A stretch of 64,000 nucleotides of DNA from Collinsella sp. (lineage in GTDB: Bacteria; Actinomycetota; Coriobacteriia; Coriobacteriales; Coriobacteriaceae): positions 1 through 64,000 of the forward strand of contig JAUMMZ010000016.1 of NCBI GenBank assembly GCA_031296755.1, written 5' to 3'. The notes under the pieces are model-generated. The model made no database searches. It was not told the DNA's origin and saw nothing but the letters and a program-made list of their open reading frames with translations. A program made the translations under genes and the position numbers. The stretch's first letter is position 1. Every line of letters begins with the position of its first letter. This document shows positions 1 to 8,396 of the stretch, piece by piece.

Positions 1-345
1 CGCGATGCCATGGGGCTGTTCCAGGTTGCCGACCTTGCCGACGCCTCTCCCTATCAGCTCTCGGGCGGGCAAAAGAAGCGTGTGGCGCTGGCGGCAGTTG
101 TATCGATGAACCCCGATATCCTAGTGCTCGATGAGCCCACCAATGGGCTCGACGAGGATTCATGCGACATCGTGGTCAACTTCTTGCTGGCCTACGTCGC
201 GGCGGGTAAGACGGTCTTGATGAGCACGCATCACCAGGATTTGGTGCGACGCCTGGGTGCCCGTGCAATCTATATCGATCGATATCACCATGTGGTCGAG
301 ACGCCTTCGCCGTCGTATGGAACCGAAAGCGGTACTACGGACTAG
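1..345 (+). CDS. ECF/cobalt-type ABC transporter ATP-binding protein, C-terminal part
   Basis: This is the C-terminal part of an ABC ATPase that probably energises an ECF-type (cobalt, nickel or vitamin) importer. The reading frame is open from base 1, so the gene begins before the window. Visible motifs are the ABC signature LSGGQKKR, Walker B ILVLDEPT followed by the D-loop NGLD, and the switch histidine in MSTHHQDL. About 115 residues remain; the Walker A half is missing. The [12 protein letters not shown] signature and the short tail after the H-loop resemble CbiO/EcfA ATPases. The membrane partners lie outside the window, so the substrate is unknown. It ends at TAG 343-345 with no clear terminator. 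Confidence 0.8.
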   Translation, partial: RDAMGLFQVADLADASPYQLSGGQKKRVALAAVVSMNPDILVLDEPTNGLDEDSCDIVVNFLLAYVAAGKTVLMSTHHQDLVRRLGARAIYIDRYHHVVETPSPSYGTESGTTD

Positions 346-425
346 TTGCTGCGTAGAGCGTGCGTAGCCGCCCGCGCGGCTTTGCCGTGATGGTATAGTT
401 ATCCAGGTTTTTTATGGGGGTGGCT

Positions 426-1274
426 ATGCCAAGTTGGAACATTCATATCGCTCAGACGGAGCGTTTGCTGGAGCGCACCGGTGCACTTGCCAATAGCGTG
501 CGCGACCGCAATGCCTTTTTGTTTGGCTGCGTGGTTCCGGATATTTTCGTGGGCTATATGGTCCCTGGCATCGCCGATCCCATCCCGTACCGCATTACGC
601 ACTTTGCCAAGCCCGAGCCTATCCCTAAGCCGCGTGAGCACGAGTTCTGGGATACCTATGTGGCACCGTTGCTTAAAAGTTCGCCCACCGGTGCGCCAGC
701 CGCGGCGACCTCGATTATCGAGGAGCGCGAGCGACTGAATCGCGTGCACTATCCCCAGCGCTACAGGGATGCTGAGCCGGTTGTCGGTCCCGGCGCTCGT
801 GAGTTCTCGCTTGCGTCCGAAGATGTGGCGCAGTCGTTGCTCGATTTGACACTGGGTGTCTGGTCGCATCTGGTGGCCGATACCGTATGGAATACGCGCG
901 TGAATCAGTACCTGGAGGCGCACGGCGGCAAGCCGTGCGAGGAGTTCCGCATTAAAAAGCAAGGCGACTTTGACTGGTTCGGCAAGACGCTCGGCATTGT
1001 TTCGATTCCGCGCGCGACCGATCGCCTGTATACTGCGGCGACGCGTTTTGGGCAGTATCCCATCCATAAGGAGTATGTGCTCAAGACCATCGGCGTTATG
1101 CACGAGATCGTGCGCGAAAACCCCGGCGAGCCCGACCATCCGCCATACCGCCTGCTGACCGAGAAATTCTTCGACGCAACGTTTACCGAGGTCATCGAGC
1201 TGACCGAGGCGGGCTTTGCGGCTCGCGTTGCCGCTTCTGACGTCCCCGCAGTCCCCCTGATCGCTAGCTGCTAG
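426..1274 (+). CDS. Zinc-dependent phospholipase C-fold family protein
   Basis: The protein (about 282 residues) has the spaced Trp/His/Asp pattern of the zinc-dependent phospholipase C fold: WNIHIAQTE at the N-terminus, FGCVVPDIF near residue 35, THFA, and GVWSHLVADTVWN in the middle. No signal peptide is seen, so it is probably cytoplasmic and its true substrate is unknown. ATG 426 is chosen because a GGGGGTGG stretch (416-423) lies just upstream. An in-frame ATG at 414 has no ribosome site. A possible -10 TATAGT lies at 394-399. The gene stands alone between an ABC ATPase and the oppositely oriented pyk. The family call is moderate; activity is not assured. Confidence 0.55.
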   Translation: MPSWNIHIAQTERLLERTGALANSVRDRNAFLFGCVVPDIFVGYMVPGIADPIPYRITHFAKPEPIPKPREHEFWDTYVAPLLKSSPTGAPAAATSIIEERERLNRVHYPQRYRDAEPVVGPGAREFSLASEDVAQSLLDLTLGVWSHLVADTVWNTRVNQYLEAHGGKPCEEFRIKKQGDFDWFGKTLGIVSIPRATDRLYTAATRFGQYPIHKEYVLKTIGVMHEIVRENPGEPDHPPYRLLTEKFFDATFTEVIELTEAGFAARVAASDVPAVPLIASC

Positions 1275-1410
1275 CCGGCCGGCTTGACGGTGAACAGTTC
1301 ATCCCAATTGACCAACGGCTCCCGTCGCAGGCGTCTTCGGTGGTGCGCTCGGCATCGGAGAGGCTTGCGACTGAACGCAAATCGATGAGGCGGCATATGA
1401 AGAAGGTCTT

Positions 1411-1441
1411 AAAAAAGCCCGGAAGGCAATGCCTTCCGGGC
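1411..1441 (-). terminator. Intrinsic terminator of pyk
   Basis: A perfect 11-bp stem with a 3-nt loop occupies 1417-1441. Read on the minus strand it is followed by six T residues (1416-1411). It lies 33 bp after the pyk stop codon. Confidence 0.9.
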
Positions 1442-1474
1442 CCTTTGCAATGCAAATCTGCTTGCAAGTACGAT

Positions 1475-2935
1475 TTAGCGCACCTGAGCGACGTATGCGA
1501 CGTTGGTCGAGGAGACCTTGTCCTCGAGCTGGACGCTCATGCGGGGATCGCCGGCGGTAGCGACGGTCAGATCGCCGGCCTCGACGTAGCCGAGCTCCTT
1601 AGCGGTCTCGATCGCCTTGACGATCGTGCCGTTGACGGTGCCCTGGGTAATCTCGGCCTGATGCGGGATAACGCCCCAGTACATGATCATCTGCTGGACG
1701 GCCCACTCGTGGCGGGAGAACGCGCAGATCGGCATGTTGGGACGGAAGTGCGAAATCAGGCGAGCGGTACGACCGGTGGTCGTCGGCACGGTGATGCACT
1801 TGGCGCCAACGGTGGTGGCCATGTTCACAGCGGACATACCCACAACGTTGTTGACGACGCGGGTGCCGTGAGCGTCAGCCGGAACCTCGAGCGGAGCGTG
1901 AGCCGGGAGGTACTTCTCGGTCTCGAGAGCAATGCTGGCCTGCATCTTAACGGCCTCGACCGGGTACTTACCGGCAGCGGACTCGCCAGAGAGCATAACG
2001 GCGTCGGTGCCGTCGTAGATGGCGTTAGCAACGTCGGCAACCTCGGCGCGCGTCGGGCGCGGGTTCTGCTGCATGGAGTCGAGCATCTGCGTAGCGGTGA
2101 TAACGGGCTTGTAGGCCGCGTTGCACTTGGCGATGATCTCCTTCTGGATGTGCGGAACGAGCTCGGGCTTGATCTCGATGCCCAGGTCGCCACGGGCGAC
2201 CATGATGCCGTCGGAAGCCTCGAGGATCTCGTCGAAGTTCTCGACGCCCAGGGCGCATTCGATCTTCGGGAAGATCGTCACGTGCTCGCCACCGTTCTCG
2301 CGGCAAAGCTCGCGGATGCCGCGGACGGACTCACCGTCACGGATGAAGGAAGCGGCGATGTAGTCGATGTTCTCGGTCAGGCCAAAGAGGATGTCCTGAC
2401 GATCGCGCTCGGTGATGGCGGGCAGCGAGATGTTGACGTTGGGCATGTTGATGCCCTTGCGCTCGCCGATCAGGCCGTCGTTCTTGACGACGCAGGTCAT
2501 GTCCTGGCCGTCGACGGACTCGACCTCGAGGGCAACCAGGCCGTCGTCGATCAGGATAAGGGAGCCCTTCTCGACCTCGGAGGGCAGAGCCAGGTAGTCG
2601 AGGGAGATGTGCTCAGAGGTGCCGTGGAAATCCTCGGACGTGGGCTGAGCGGTGACGACAATCTTGTCGCCGGTCTTGACGGCGACCTTCTTGCCGTCGA
2701 CCAGAAGGCCGGTGCGGACCTCGGGGCCCTTGGTGTCGAGCAGGATGCCGACGGGCAGACCGAGCTCCTTGGAAATACGACGGACGCGCTCGATGCGACC
2801 GTGGTGCTCGTCGTAGGATCCGTGCGAGAAGTTAAAACGGGCGACGTTCATGCCCGCCTTGATCATCTCACGGATGGTCTCGTCGCTATCGCAGGCGGGA
2901 CCCATGGTGCATACAATCTTGGTGCGCTTGTACAT
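1475..2935 (-). CDS. pyk: Pyruvate kinase
   Basis: Converts phosphoenolpyruvate and ADP to pyruvate and ATP, the last step of glycolysis, in the cytoplasm. The 486-residue protein starts MYKRTKIVCTMGPA and contains the substrate-binding NFSHG, DTKGPEVR, the active-site block IFPKIECALG, and the MVARGDLGIE / ATQMLDSM motifs. The C-terminal allosteric domain is present, and there is no extra PEP-utiliser domain, so it is the standard bacterial form. GGAGGT lies just before the ATG. The gene is monocistronic, with its own promoter (about 2999-3030) and terminator (1411-1441). Confidence 0.97.
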   Translation of the reverse strand: MYKRTKIVCTMGPACDSDETIREMIKAGMNVARFNFSHGSYDEHHGRIERVRRISKELGLPVGILLDTKGPEVRTGLLVDGKKVAVKTGDKIVVTAQPTSEDFHGTSEHISLDYLALPSEVEKGSLILIDDGLVALEVESVDGQDMTCVVKNDGLIGERKGINMPNVNISLPAITERDRQDILFGLTENIDYIAASFIRDGESVRGIRELCRENGGEHVTIFPKIECALGVENFDEILEASDGIMVARGDLGIEIKPELVPHIQKEIIAKCNAAYKPVITATQMLDSMQQNPRPTRAEVADVANAIYDGTDAVMLSGESAAGKYPVEAVKMQASIALETEKYLPAHAPLEVPADAHGTRVVNNVVGMSAVNMATTVGAKCITVPTTTGRTARLISHFRPNMPICAFSRHEWAVQQMIMYWGVIPHQAEITQGTVNGTIVKAIETAKELGYVEAGDLTVATAGDPRMSVQLEDKVSSTNVAYVAQVR

Positions 2936-3229
2936 TCAGACCTCCATCTGACATCGTCTTGCGCTGATAGATAAACCATAAGAAATAAAACTGAGATGAT
3001 TATAACGAAATGCCGACCGAATACCCCCAAAAATCGACCGTATGCCGAATTAGAAGTTCATTTTTTGCGGTAAAAACGGTATATGAAAAATCTTTACCAA
3101 CCGTTCTGACCGCTGCTATCTGGGCGATATTTCAGTTTGACGATGCGCCGAAGAAAAAACGTTTTATCAATGTTGAGCATCACACGGTCTGCATCGTTGC
3201 ACTCGAGCCGTGTTTCCAATTGGAATGTT
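2936..3229. other. Gene-free, AT-richer interval between divergent pyk and the cation ATPase
   Basis: This stretch is clearly richer in A and T than its neighbours. Beyond the pyk promoter no gene was supported. A 75-codon open frame on the plus strand at 3010-3237 has no ribosome site and no recognisable product. Confidence 0.5.
2999..3030 (-). promoter_or_regulatory. Probable pyk promoter
   Basis: On the minus strand a perfect -10 TATAAT occupies 3004-2999, about 65 bp before the pyk start. The best -35 is TTGGGG (3030-3025) with a long 20-bp spacer, so the -10 is the reliable part. Confidence 0.55.
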
Positions 3230-3259
3230 TTGGCTAGACGCGCCGCTTTGGGGTACCAT
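3230..3259 (+). promoter_or_regulatory. Candidate promoter of the P-type ATPase gene
   Basis: TTGGCT (3230-3235) and TACCAT (3254-3259) are separated by 18 bp. Transcription would start near 3266 and give a leader of about 112 nt that contains the two hairpins at 3269-3367. Confidence 0.45.
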
Positions 3260-3268
3260 AGCTCCATT

Positions 3269-3370
3269 ATCAACTGCCGCTCAGCACGGCAGCCTTGATG
3301 AGCCCTTGCCCTTCTCCTGGGAATTATGATCGGGCATCAATCTGCTGAGTGGCCCGAATCCCAGGAGGGG
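3269..3370 (+). promoter_or_regulatory. Structured leader that can hide the ribosome site of the P-type ATPase gene
   Basis: Hairpin 1 pairs 3269-3279 with 3287-3292 and 3295-3299, an 11-bp stem with a CC bulge. Hairpin 2 pairs 3314-3322 with 3359-3367 (9 bp), and inside it 3330-3335 with 3352-3357 (6 bp). The 3' strand of hairpin 2 contains GGAGGGG, the ribosome site for ATG 3378, so folding would block translation. The layout suits a metal-responsive or other regulatory leader. I do not see the conserved cores of the yybP-ykoY manganese or NiCo riboswitches. Confidence 0.5.
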
Positions 3371-3377
3371 ACTCTAT

Positions 3378-6059
3378 ATGCAAAAGGAATACCTGTCCGC
3401 CGCGGCGGAGGTACTCAGCGACCAAGGTGTCGATGAGTACCTCGGCCTGAGCAACGACGAGGCGTCGTCGCGCCTCGCCAAGACAGGCCCTAACAAGCTC
3501 GAGGAAGCCGAGAAGACACCGTTGTGGAAGCGCTTCTTTGAGCAGATGGCCGACCCCATGGTCATCATGCTGATCGTTGCCGCCGTCATCAGCGCGCTCA
3601 CGGGCATGGTTAAGGGCGAGGCGGACTTTGCCGATGTCGCCATCATCATGTTCGTCGTTATCGTCAACTCGGTGCTGGGCGTGGTTCAGGAGGCCAAGAG
3701 CGAGGAAGCTCTCGAGGCCCTGCAGGAGATGAGCGCCGCGCAGTCCAAGGTTCTGCGCGACGGCAAGCTCGTGCACCTGCCGAGCGCCGAGCTCGTGCCC
3801 GGCGATGTGATCATGCTCGAGGCAGGCGACTCCGTCCCGGCCGACTGCCGCGTGCTCGAGAGCGCCACGATGAAGATCGAGGAGGCCGCCCTTACCGGCG
3901 AGTCCGTACCCGTCGAGAAGCATGCCAACGTGATCGAGCTCGCCGCCGGCACCGACGACGTGCCGCTCGGCGACCGCAAGAACATGTGCTACATGGGTTC
4001 CACCGTGGTATACGGCCGTGGCCGCGCCGTCGTGGTCGGCACCGGCATGAACACCGAGATGGGTAAGATCGCCGGCGCCCTGGCCGAGGCCAAGGAAGAG
4101 CTCACGCCGCTGCAGGTGAAGCTTGCCGAGCTCAGCCGCATCCTCACCATCATGGTTATCGTCATCTGCGTCGTCATCTTTGGCGTCGACATCATCCGCC
4201 ACGGCGTGGGCAACGTCCTCACCGACCCGACCGCCCTGCTCGATACCTTTATGGTTGCCGTCTCGCTTGCCGTCGCTGCCATCCCCGAGGGCCTGGTCGC
4301 CGTCGTGACCATCGTGCTGTCGCTTGGCGTGACCAAGATGGCCAAGCGCCAGGCAATCATCCGCAAGCTTTCCGCCGTCGAGACCCTTGGCTGCACACAG
4401 ACCATCTGCTCCGACAAGACCGGTACCCTCACCCAGAACAAGATGACCGTCGTCAAGCACGAGCTCGCTGCGCCTAAGGAGAAGTTCCTGGCCGGCATGG
4501 CGCTGTGCTCCGACGCCCAGTGGGACGAGGAACTGGGCGAGGCTGTGGGTGAGCCGACCGAGTGTGCGCTCGTCAACGATGCCGGCAAGGCGGGGCTCAC
4601 TGGCCTGACTGCCGAGCATCCGCGCGTGGGCGAGGCCCCGTTTGACTCGGGCCGCAAGATGATGTCCGTGGTCGTCGAGACCCTGGACGGCGAGTACGAG
4701 CAGTACACCAAGGGCGCGCCCGACGTGGTGATCGGCCTGTGTACCCATATCTACGAGGGAGACAAGGTCGTCCCCCTGACCGAGGAGCGTCGCGCCGAGC
4801 TCGTGGCCGCCAACAAGGCCATGGCCGACGAGGCCCTGCGCGTGCTGGCGCTGGCGAGCCGCACCTACACCGAGGTCCCGGCCGACTGCAGCCCCGCCGC
4901 GCTCGAGCATGACCTGGTCTTCTGCGGCCTGTCCGGCATGATTGACCCGGTCCGCCCCGAGGTCGCCGACGCCATCCGCGAGGCGCACGACGCCGGTATC
5001 CGCACCGTCATGATTACGGGCGACCACATCGACACCGCCGTGGCCATCGCCAAGCAGCTGGGCATCGTCACCGATCGCAGCCATGCCATCACCGGTGCCG
5101 ACCTCGATCGCATGAGCGACGAGGAGCTCGACGCGCACATCGAGGACTACGGCGTGTACGCCCGCGTCCAGCCCGAGCACAAGACCCGCATCGTCGAGGC
5201 TTGGAAGTCGCGCGACCAGATCGTGGCCATGACGGGCGACGGCGTCAACGACGCCCCGTCCATCAAGCGCGCCGACATCGGCGTTGGCATGGGCATCACC
5301 GGTACCGATGTCACCAAGAACGTCGCCGACATGGTGCTTGCCGACGACAATTTCGCCACCATCATCGGTGCCTGCGAAGAGGGCCGTCGCATCTACGACA
5401 ACATCCGCAAGGTCATCCAGTTCCTGCTTTCGGCCAACCTTGCCGAGGTCTTCTCGGTGTTTATCGCCACGCTCATCGGCTTTACCATCTTCCAGCCGGT
5501 GCAGCTGCTGTGGGTGAACCTGGTCACCGACTGTTTCCCCGCGCTCGCGCTGGGCATGGAGGATGCCGAGGGCGACATCATGAAGCGCAAGCCGCGCAAC
5601 GCCAAGGACGGCGTCTTTGCCGGACATATGGGTCTGGACTGCGTGGTCCAGGGCCTGATCATCACCGTGCTGGTGCTGGCGAGCTTCTTTGTGGGCGTGT
5701 ACTTTGACATGGGCTACATCCACATCGCCGATATGATCGCCGGCAATGCCGACGAGGAAGGCGTGATGATGGCGTTCATCACGCTCAACATGGTCGAGAT
5801 TTTCCACTGCTTCAATATGCGCAGCCGTCGTGCGTCGCTGTTCACCATGAAGAAGCAGAACAAGTGGCTGTGGGCTTCCGCCGCGCTGGCACTGGTGCTG
5901 ACGGTGATCGTGACCGTGCAGCCGACGCTTGCCGAGATGTTCTTCGGCCCTGTGACGCTTGAGCTCAAGGGCGTTCTTGCCGCTTTGGGCCTGGCCTTCC
6001 TGATTATCCCGCTGATGGAGATCTACAAGGCGATCATGCGCGCTGTGGAGAAAGAGTAG
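3378..6059 (+). CDS. P2-type cation-transporting ATPase (calcium-pump-like)
   Basis: A membrane pump that uses ATP to move a cation, probably calcium out of the cell. The 893-residue protein has the full P2 order: N-terminal cation ATPase domain, first membrane pair (about 60-105), actuator TGES (173-176), PEGL in membrane helix 4 (303-306), phosphorylation site CSDKTGTLT with Asp346, hinge MTGDGVNDAP, and six C-terminal helices. PEGL and the overall layout match SERCA/PMCA-like bacterial pumps; manganese or sodium transport cannot be excluded. GGAGGGG lies 7 nt before the ATG. It appears monocistronic behind a folded leader and is followed by a long hairpin (6071-6158). Confidence 0.9.
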   Translation: MQKEYLSAAAEVLSDQGVDEYLGLSNDEASSRLAKTGPNKLEEAEKTPLWKRFFEQMADPMVIMLIVAAVISALTGMVKGEADFADVAIIMFVVIVNSVLGVVQEAKSEEALEALQEMSAAQSKVLRDGKLVHLPSAELVPGDVIMLEAGDSVPADCRVLESATMKIEEAALTGESVPVEKHANVIELAAGTDDVPLGDRKNMCYMGSTVVYGRGRAVVVGTGMNTEMGKIAGALAEAKEELTPLQVKLAELSRILTIMVIVICVVIFGVDIIRHGVGNVLTDPTALLDTFMVAVSLAVAAIPEGLVAVVTIVLSLGVTKMAKRQAIIRKLSAVETLGCTQTICSDKTGTLTQNKMTVVKHELAAPKEKFLAGMALCSDAQWDEELGEAVGEPTECALVNDAGKAGLTGLTAEHPRVGEAPFDSGRKMMSVVVETLDGEYEQYTKGAPDVVIGLCTHIYEGDKVVPLTEERRAELVAANKAMADEALRVLALASRTYTEVPADCSPAALEHDLVFCGLSGMIDPVRPEVADAIREAHDAGIRTVMITGDHIDTAVAIAKQLGIVTDRSHAITGADLDRMSDEELDAHIEDYGVYARVQPEHKTRIVEAWKSRDQIVAMTGDGVNDAPSIKRADIGVGMGITGTDVTKNVADMVLADDNFATIIGACEEGRRIYDNIRKVIQFLLSANLAEVFSVFIATLIGFTIFQPVQLLWVNLVTDCFPALALGMEDAEGDIMKRKPRNAKDGVFAGHMGLDCVVQGLIITVLVLASFFVGVYFDMGYIHIADMIAGNADEEGVMMAFITLNMVEIFHCFNMRSRRASLFTMKKQNKWLWASAALALVLTVIVTVQPTLAEMFFGPVTLELKGVLAALGLAFLIIPLMEIYKAIMRAVEKE

Positions 6060-6070
6060 CGTACTCGTCC

Positions 6071-6158
6071 GGGCCCGCCCCACGCCCTTTCTCCCTCACT
6101 GGTCCTCGCGCTTCGCGCTGCGGGATCGTTCGGGAGAAAGGGCTTCCGGGGCGGGCCC
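6071..6158. repeat. Long hairpin A, shared internal loop family
   Basis: Outer arms 6071-6081 and 6148-6158 (11 bp) and second arms 6084-6095 and 6132-6143 (12 bp) pair perfectly around a short apical hairpin. The unpaired inner strands contain GTCCTCG and CTGCGG, as in the larger hairpins at 58063 and 61000. It starts 12 bp after the ATPase stop codon and has no T-tract outside the stem. Confidence 0.75.
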
Positions 6159-6299
6159 TGCGGTATCCTTGCTGGCTTTTCTTCCGTGCGGATGAAAAGG
6201 GCTGAGGGAAAGTTTGTGAGCTGGTCGGGCTTTGCCCGGTCAGCTCTTTTTGATTTAAAATACCTGCTCAGTTGTGATTTATGGTGCTGGGAGGCGCTT

Positions 6300-7484
6300 G
6301 TGGGCAAGGCTAAGGCTAAAGCGAAGAAAAAGACGACGGGGGCGCGGGCTAAGCGCGATCGTCGTCGGAAGCTTGCGACCGAGGCCCCCGCGTCTGCCGA
6401 GGAGTTGTTGGCGAGCGTACCGGGGCTTGACGCGCTGCAGGACGTTCCGGCGTTTGATGACCTGCCGGTCGATGGGGCTCAGCAGGCGGCATTTGACGAC
6501 TTTTGCGCACATGCTGAGGAGCCCGAGCAGATGCGGCTGGGTGCCGTGGTGCGCTTGGATCGCGGGTTTCCGCTGGTGGCGACTGCCGACGATACCTTCC
6601 GCGCCGAGCATGCGGTGGGGTTTGCCAAGTCGCGCGGCGAGGACGAGGTCCTGCTGCCTGCCGTGGGCGACCGTGTGGCGGTGCGCCGCGCTCCCGGGCA
6701 CGATATGGGCGTGATTGAGTGCGTGCTGCCGCGCCGTACGAGCTTTGAGCGTTGGCGCGGCCGTGCCCGTGGAGAGCGCCAGGTGCTCTGCTCCAACGTG
6801 GATAGCGTGCTAATCGTGCAGGCGCTCGGTGCCGGTGAGGTGCTGCTCGACCGCGTGGCGCGCTCGCTGGTGTTGGCGCTTGACTGCGATGCCGAGCCGG
6901 TGGTGGTGCTTACCAAAGCTGACCGCTGCGATGCCGAGGAGCTCGAGCGCGATCTGGACCGCGTGCGCCGCCTGGTGGGTCCGGACGTGCGCGTGATCGT
7001 GACGTCTTCTGCCGAGGGCCGCGGCCTGGACGAGGTCCGTGCCTGCGTGCCTGCCGGGAGCTGCGCCATGATCCTGGGTGAGTCGGGTGCCGGCAAGTCG
7101 ACGCTGCTCAATGCACTGCTGGGCCACGATACGTTGGCGACCGGCGGTGTGCGCGAACGCGACGACCAGGGCCGTCACACTACCGTCGCGCGCGTGATGG
7201 TGGCGCTGCCGGGCGACGCCGGCGTGATCGCCGATGCCCCGGGCCTGCGCAGTCTACCGCTCGTGGGTCACGAGCGGGGTCTGGCGCGCGCCTTCCCCGA
7301 GATTGTCGAGGCATCGCGCGCGTGCCGGTTTGGCGATTGCACACATACCCATGAGCCGGGCTGCGCCGTTCGCGAGGCCGAGGACGCCGGGCAGATCGAC
7401 AGCCTGCGGCTGGAAACGTTCCAAAACCTGGCGTCATCCATGCGCGTGAGCGCTCAAATACTCGATCCCGATGTTCATCTGTAA
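6300..7484 (+). CDS. rsgA: Ribosome small subunit-dependent GTPase A
   Basis: Late 30S ribosome assembly GTPase. The G motifs are circularly permuted as expected: TKAD (205-208) comes before the P-loop GESGAGKST (260-268) and DAPG (312-315). The C-terminal zinc site is CRFGDCTHTHEPGC (342-355). GTG 6300 is chosen because GGGAGG (6289-6294) lies 5 nt upstream; longer in-frame starts lack a ribosome site. At 394 residues it is longer than usual for the family. The first 80 residues are extra: a Lys/Arg-rich start, then an acidic stretch, before the OB-fold domain. Confidence 0.93.
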   Translation: MGKAKAKAKKKTTGARAKRDRRRKLATEAPASAEELLASVPGLDALQDVPAFDDLPVDGAQQAAFDDFCAHAEEPEQMRLGAVVRLDRGFPLVATADDTFRAEHAVGFAKSRGEDEVLLPAVGDRVAVRRAPGHDMGVIECVLPRRTSFERWRGRARGERQVLCSNVDSVLIVQALGAGEVLLDRVARSLVLALDCDAEPVVVLTKADRCDAEELERDLDRVRRLVGPDVRVIVTSSAEGRGLDEVRACVPAGSCAMILGESGAGKSTLLNALLGHDTLATGGVRERDDQGRHTTVARVMVALPGDAGVIADAPGLRSLPLVGHERGLARAFPEIVEASRACRFGDCTHTHEPGCAVREAEDAGQIDSLRLETFQNLASSMRVSAQILDPDVHL

Positions 7485-7501
7485 TTGATTTTTCCTATGA
7501 C

Positions 7502-7536
7502 AGCCGTCTCCCAACTGTTCGGGAGACGGCTTTTTT
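7502..7536 (+). terminator. Intrinsic terminator of rsgA
   Basis: A 10-bp perfect stem (7503-7512 with 7521-7530) is followed by six T residues. It lies 17 bp after the rsgA stop codon. Confidence 0.93.
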
Positions 7537-7736
7537 GCTGCGGAAAAGCCTCGAAACATGCAGTTTGCTGACGTGCTGACCAAAACCTTGCCATGAGCTT
7601 GACGGGCTGGTCAGCTTTTGGTCGGCGATTGGTTTGACATCGAAAACCAAGATCGCGATTGCGCCGCTTTGCACTCTGACCGCCCAGACAATGGTGGTAC
7701 GGGCATTCGCCCGGCACTGCCATGAGAGGAGCGGCC
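7537..7736 (+). promoter_or_regulatory. Leader and promoter region of the Tad locus
   Basis: A consensus -35 TTGACA lies at 7634-7639, but the matching -10 is weak. GCTGACC and GGTCAGC, and the overlapping GACCAAAA and TTTTGGTC, form two alternative stems between about 7575 and 7625. Another hairpin (TTGGTTT with AAACCAA) surrounds the -35. These could be operator or leader structures controlling the whole operon. Confidence 0.35.
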
Positions 7737-8396
7737 GTGAACAAGAGCAAGCGCATCGCCATCAGTCTGGTCGCGGGCGTGCTCGCTGCTCTGCTCTGCA
7801 TGGTTTACGGCTCGTCGATCCGCTCGCAAGCCGAACAGGTCCAGGCTGAGACCTTGGCCAAGTACGGTGGCGATCGCGTCGAGGTATGCGTCGCGGCGCG
7901 CGATATCGATGTGGGCGAGACCCTCGATGAGACCAATGTCATAACCCAGGAATGGCTGACGAGCCTGCTGCCGCGTGACGCGGCGACCGAGCTGCGCCAG
8001 GTGCGCGGCGACGTGACGACTTCGCGTATTCCCAAAAACGCCGTGATCTGCAATGTCTACACCAAGGCCGAGAGCCACAAGCTCGAGGTGCCTAAGGGCA
8101 AGGTCGCCGTTTCGGTGGCGGTCGATGCCGAGCACTCGGTCGGCGGTGCCACGGGCGTGGGCAGCTATGTGGACGTGTACGTGCAAAAAGATGGCGTAAC
8201 CGATCGACTGTGCGGCGCGCACGTGATCGATACCAGTGAGAATTCCGGTGCCACGCGCGAGGGCAAGATCGAATGGGTGACGCTGGCGGCTGACCCCGAA
8301 GACGTCAAGGAACTGCTGGGAGCCTCGGGCAAGGGAACGGTCAGCTTGACGATTCCCGCCACGGCGCGCGGCAAAAAGAGCGGAGGCGACGAGTGA
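7737..8396 (+). CDS. cpaB: Flp pilus assembly protein CpaB/RcpC-like, SAF domain
   Basis: First gene of the Tad pilus operon. The 219-residue protein has one N-terminal membrane helix (about residues 8-22) followed by an SAF-like domain (VCVAARDIDVGETLDETNVI) and an RcpC-type beta-rich region. In Gram-negative bacteria CpaB works with the secretin; here, with no outer membrane genes in sight, it probably helps the pilus cross the wall. GTG 7737 is preferred over ATG 7722 because AGGAG lies 5 nt upstream of it. The stop overlaps the next start by one base. Confidence 0.8.
   Translation: MNKSKRIAISLVAGVLAALLCMVYGSSIRSQAEQVQAETLAKYGGDRVEVCVAARDIDVGETLDETNVITQEWLTSLLPRDAATELRQVRGDVTTSRIPKNAVICNVYTKAESHKLEVPKGKVAVSVAVDAEHSVGGATGVGSYVDVYVQKDGVTDRLCGAHVIDTSENSGATREGKIEWVTLAADPEDVKELLGASGKGTVSLTIPATARGKKSGGDE

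Noticed and set aside
1340..2974. 544-codon plus-strand frame over pyk
   Set aside because: Antisense shadow of pyruvate kinase; composition and lack of motifs show it is not a gene.
3010..3237. 75-codon frame between pyk and the ATPase gene
   Set aside because: No ribosome site, odd composition, and it overlaps the likely pyk promoter.
3324..6083. 919-codon open frame opposite the cation ATPase gene
   Set aside because: It mirrors the codon phase of a clear ATPase gene, has no ribosome site and has the His/Asp/Gly-rich content typical of antisense frames in GC-rich DNA.
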